A DNA stretch of 7,420 nt from an uncultured Clostridia bacterium. Its GTDB lineage: Bacteria; Bacillota; Clostridia; TANB77; CAG-508. The translations under genes were made by a program, and so were the position numbers. Positions 5,485 through 7,420 of the stretch are shown one piece after another; the stretch's first letter is position 1, and every line of letters starts with the position of its first letter. A model generated the notes under the pieces. It was not told the DNA's origin, did no database searches, and saw only the letters and a list, made by a program, of their open reading frames with translations. Where the stretch lies: contig CAJFQT010000071.1 of the NCBI GenBank assembly GCA_904419095.1, positions 1-7,420 of the forward strand. The letters are read 5' to 3'.

Positions 5485-5563
5485 TGGGTTCTGAATACAT
5501 ATTACAATATTTTAGAATTTTTTAAAATTCATAAATTTTATTGAATTTTTAGGAGGAAATAGT

Positions 5564-6580
5564 ATGGAAAATTCAAAATCATTGAATAAATTTGTAATAA
5601 CTGATTCTGAAAAATTTAGAAAAAAACTCAGAGAATTAGGAACACCACAAAGCATTGGAGAAAAAACAAATATAGATGAATATAAAATAGAAAGGTGGTT
5701 AAGAAATGATATTTTACCCACAACGTATGATATTGAGGACATATTAAATACTTTTAATTTAAACTTAGAAGAGTTAGGAGCAACTATAACTGATGAAGAT
5801 GAATATTTGAAAAAAATATTTAGGCAAAGACTGGAAGAACTAAAAAAAGAAAAAAATGTTAGTCAAGCTAAAATTGCTAAAGATAATAGTTTTCCTGGTA
5901 GCACGGTAAATTATTGGTTTAAAAATGATGAAAAAGGAACTATTCCTAAAGGTTTAAGACTAAAAAAATTAGCAAAATATTTTGGCGTAAGTGTTTCATA
6001 TTTACGAGGAGAAACAGATAATAGAAACACTAATAATGAAATAATTGGTGCAAGATTAGGCATGAATGATGAATCAATAGCTACAAGAGAAGAAATAAAA
6101 AATACAACAGTTTATGGGAAAAAATTTGAAGAAGAGGTAAAAAATATATATGGTTTTAATCATTCAGATATAGCAAATTATCTAACATCAGATATTGGTT
6201 TCGTAGATGTATTTTATGGTGAAACTTTAAAAGTTTTATCATATTATAGTGGTGGGAAATTTAAAAATTCTTTTGATAGTTTATTTAATGAAATGGAAGT
6301 AGACTTAACAGAAAATGAATTATTGGGGAATGATAATGACAAAGATTATCTACCTATGGAAATATCAACACCATACCGAGTAACCATAGAAACAATGGCA
6401 AAAGCAATTTTACAAAAAAAGATAGGTATAATGTTTGATGAATTTATAGATGAAATAGTAAAGAAAAAACAGATATCAAAATATAATGATTATAATAATG
6501 AAGAAAAGAAAATTAAAGAAAAAATTAGAAAATTAAAAGACGAACTAGCAAATATAGAACAAGTAAAGAAAGAAAAATAA
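5564..6580 (+). CDS. XRE-type transcriptional regulator with two HTH domains
   Basis: A 338-aa protein with tandem helix-turn-helix regions. The first is a divergent XRE-like fold (about 14-72, FRKKLRELGTPQSIGEKT through IERWLRNDILP to LNLEELGA). The second is a clear XRE/Cro-C1 domain (about 86-150, FRQRLEELKKEKNVSQAKIA, VNYWFKND, LAKYFGVSVSYLRGETD). LGMNDESIATREEI (165-178) recalls the linker of clostridial XRE regulators, and a helical region follows. The C-terminus (about 311-338) is highly charged and probably coiled-coil, so oligomerisation is likely. It is transcribed away from the 53-aa gene, rep, excisionase and integrase genes, across a region with two inverted repeats. That is the arrangement of a master repressor such as Stl of SaPIs; I see no direct sequence relation to Stl. 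The AGGAGG site lies 7 nt before the ATG. Confidence 0.88.
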   Translation: MENSKSLNKFVITDSEKFRKKLRELGTPQSIGEKTNIDEYKIERWLRNDILPTTYDIEDILNTFNLNLEELGATITDEDEYLKKIFRQRLEELKKEKNVSQAKIAKDNSFPGSTVNYWFKNDEKGTIPKGLRLKKLAKYFGVSVSYLRGETDNRNTNNEIIGARLGMNDESIATREEIKNTTVYGKKFEEEVKNIYGFNHSDIANYLTSDIGFVDVFYGETLKVLSYYSGGKFKNSFDSLFNEMEVDLTENELLGNDNDKDYLPMEISTPYRVTIETMAKAILQKKIGIMFDEFIDEIVKKKQISKYNDYNNEEKKIKEKIRKLKDELANIEQVKKEK

Positions 6581-6591
6581 ATTACAATAGT

Positions 6592-6902
6592 AGTGTAAAA
6601 AATCACATTTAGGTGTGGTTGATAAGACCTAGTAATTAGAACTAATGTAAGTACTGCATTACACTTTTTACACTTTTTTAACATATATATATTTATTTTT
6701 ATTTAATTATTTTTATATGGGATAAAAAACGAAAAAATATTTTATCTATATATAGGCATAAAAAGTGTGAAAAGTGTAAAATTTCTTTGTAAGCGTTCAA
6801 AATACTAAATCATACGCATTACATTTGAAAAAATAAATTTTGAATAATACAACAAATATAATTAAGACAATGCAAAAATACAAAAATTACATTTTTTACA
6901 CA
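6592..6902. other. Putative iteron-type replication origin
   Basis: This non-coding stretch downstream of the regulator holds two direct copies of TTACACTTT (6659-6667, 6668-6676) and two copies in the opposite orientation (6762-6770, 6771-6779; one base differs). About 85 bp of very A+T-rich DNA (6677-6761, with a TATATATATAT run and A/T tracts) lies between. The longer 20-bp arms 6659-6678 and 6760-6779 match at 19 of 20. Related motifs flank it: AGTGTAAAA (6592-6600), GCATTACA (6656-6663, 6816-6823) and ATTACATTTTTTACACA (6886-6902). Iterons on both sides of an A+T-rich unwinding region of about 80 bp is the layout known from SaPI origins, and the element encodes its own primase-helicase. 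Origin function is inferred from layout. Confidence 0.65.
6659..6779. repeat. Core inverted iteron pairs flanking an A+T-rich tract
   Basis: The unit TTACACTTT is repeated in tandem on the left and as its reverse complement on the right. The only difference is TCACACTTT in the unit at 6762-6770. The symmetry would present two protein-binding faces around a melting region. If single-stranded or transcribed, the 20-bp arms could also form a cruciform or hairpin with a large loop. Confidence 0.75.
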
Positions 6903-7041
6903 GAATAAATAGTAAAATAATATTAGTATAAAAAATATACTGGGACAATAGGCTGAAATACTAAAAACACATTTTCGTAAATCCTTTACCAAATTTAAAA
7001 TCTCTGTTAAAATAAAAACAAGTAAAAGTTTAACTGAAGGT
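6903..7041. other. Non-coding leader before the rightward small genes
   Basis: No ORF with a convincing ribosome binding site is visible on either strand. It holds a small inverted repeat (AGTATA 6925-6930, TATACT 6936-6941) and, near its end, the promoter at 6985-7013. Nothing else is recognisable. Confidence 0.4.
6985..7013 (+). promoter_or_regulatory. Promoter for the rightward small-gene set
   Basis: TTTACC (6985-6990, 4/6), a 17-bp spacer and TAAAAT (7008-7013, 5/6), with an expected start near 7020, about 34 nt before the ATG at 7054. Placement just ahead of a strong ribosome binding site supports it. No operator-like repeat resembling those at 5419-5484 is evident, so this set may be controlled differently. 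Confidence 0.5.
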
Positions 7042-7053
7042 GAGGTGAAAAAA

Positions 7054-7290
7054 ATGTGTTTAAAAACAAATGTAAATAAAATATCAAAACTAAAGCAGAA
7101 ACCAAAGCAAAAAATAAACAATAATCAAAAATTAAATATCACAAAATTAGATGTTAAAAACTTATGTAGAAATCAACCCTACAAATCTCAATTAACATCT
7201 AATTTTTTATTTGAAAGGAAAAACAAAAATGATTATTGTAGTAAAAATAAAAGACAGTTATTATATGCAAATAATAGAAAAGTATTTTGA
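7054..7290 (+). CDS. Small, very basic protein of unknown function (78 aa)
   Basis: Begins MCLKTNVNKISKLKQKPKQK and continues rich in Lys, Asn and Gln, with no recognisable domain or membrane segment. The evidence for translation is the leader: GAGGTGA (7042-7048) five nt before ATG 7054, behind a reasonable promoter. An in-frame GTG at 7045 would add three residues but overlaps the ribosome binding site, so ATG is preferred. The Lys/Asn-rich composition is also what non-coding A+T-rich DNA gives, and the last 62 nt overlap the next ORF in another frame. It may be a nucleic-acid-binding accessory protein, or a short leader ORF whose translation feeds the next gene. Unrecognised; moderate doubt. 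Confidence 0.45.
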   Translation: MCLKTNVNKISKLKQKPKQKINNNQKLNITKLDVKNLCRNQPYKSQLTSNFLFERKNKNDYCSKNKRQLLYANNRKVF

Positions 7291-7420
7291 TGATGGTGGA
7301 CCATTTATTGTAACAAATTATAATAATAACAAAGAATACAAGCAATTTTTAAAAGATGTAAAAACATACAACGAATTTAGTTTTAAAAGTTCAGGAAAGC
7401 AAAATTATAGAAAGAAACTT
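7229..7420 (+). CDS. Partial CDS of unknown function, open at the right edge (64 aa visible)
   Basis: Starts MIIVVKIKDSYYMQIIEKYF and stays open to the window end with a balanced composition (hydrophobic strand IIVV, FDDGGPFIV turn, acidic and aromatic residues). It therefore looks more protein-like than the preceding ORF. AAAGGAA (7214-7220) lies about 8-10 nt before the ATG, a weak to moderate site. It overlaps the preceding ORF by 62 nt, so translational coupling or re-initiation is possible, or one of the two is spurious. No family recognised from the visible part. Confidence 0.5.
   Translation, partial: MIIVVKIKDSYYMQIIEKYFDDGGPFIVTNYNNNKEYKQFLKDVKTYNEFSFKSSGKQNYRKKL

Noticed and set aside
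5512..5742. Leftward ORF of 76 codons
   Set aside because: Overlaps the regulator gene start in antisense and has no ribosome binding site.
6490..6684. Leftward ORF of 64 codons running through the regulator C-terminus and origin iterons
   Set aside because: Composition (Phe/Ile/Ser) reflects antisense of a Lys/Glu-rich coiled coil; its N-terminal codons are the iteron repeats.
6925..6941. Small inverted repeat AGTATA/TATACT as a terminator or operator
   Set aside because: Six-bp A+T arms are expected by chance in this composition and no associated signal is visible.
6819..7121. Leftward ORF of 100 codons resembling a membrane protein
   Set aside because: Starts at TTG without a ribosome binding site, is antisense to a Lys-rich ORF and origin DNA, and its hydrophobicity is the expected artefact of A-rich DNA read backwards.

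Overview
The window is strongly A+T-rich (roughly three quarters by eye). It uses TAA/TGA stops, TGG for Trp and strong AGGAGG-type ribosome binding sites. This suggests a low-GC Bacillota host (Clostridia-like) or a Fusobacteriota host; the sequence does not settle which. It covers one end of an integrative element sitting at a tRNA-Leu(UAA) gene.

Layout. Positions 1-178 look like host DNA: the intrinsic terminator of an upstream gene, then a perfect consensus promoter (TTGACA-17-TATAAT). That promoter reads into only the 5' half of a tRNA-Leu (183-221), which breaks off exactly at the end of the anticodon loop. After 136 bp of unexplained A+T-rich DNA, the same 43 bp recur (358-400), this time continuing into a complete tRNA-Leu with encoded CCA (362-450) and a strong terminator (484-523). 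Genes then run leftward, given here from the tRNA outward: a tyrosine recombinase (522-1784), a small excisionase-like HTH protein (1926-2123), and a 945-aa primase-polymerase/helicase replication protein (2222-5059). A 53-aa unknown protein (5205-5366) lies at the upstream end of that leftward set. A divergent control region with two inverted repeats (5367-5563) separates them from a rightward regulator with two HTH domains (5564-6580). Next comes a roughly 470-bp non-coding stretch that looks like an iteron replication origin: pairs of the 9-mer TTACACTTT in opposite orientation around about 85 bp of very A+T-rich DNA. Two small overlapping rightward ORFs follow; the second runs off the window.

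How the parts fit. Recombinase plus HTH factor would integrate and excise the element at tRNA-Leu. The Rep protein would prime and unwind at the iteron origin after excision. The divergent HTH protein would act as the master repressor. Gene order, a primase-helicase Rep and iterons flanking an A+T-rich core of about 80 bp all recall phage-inducible chromosomal islands (SaPI-like satellites). A small plasmid-like integrative element would fit too, because no packaging, capsid or conjugation gene is visible here.

Most unusual points: three copies of the tRNA anticodon-arm sequence, one of them inverted inside the element at the recombinase promoter; repeats shared between the tRNA flank and the recombinase gene end; an origin-like iteron cluster with a related motif at the excisionase promoter; a nested inverted repeat in the rep leader; and a Rep whose N-terminal CHC2-like fold has lost its zinc ligands.
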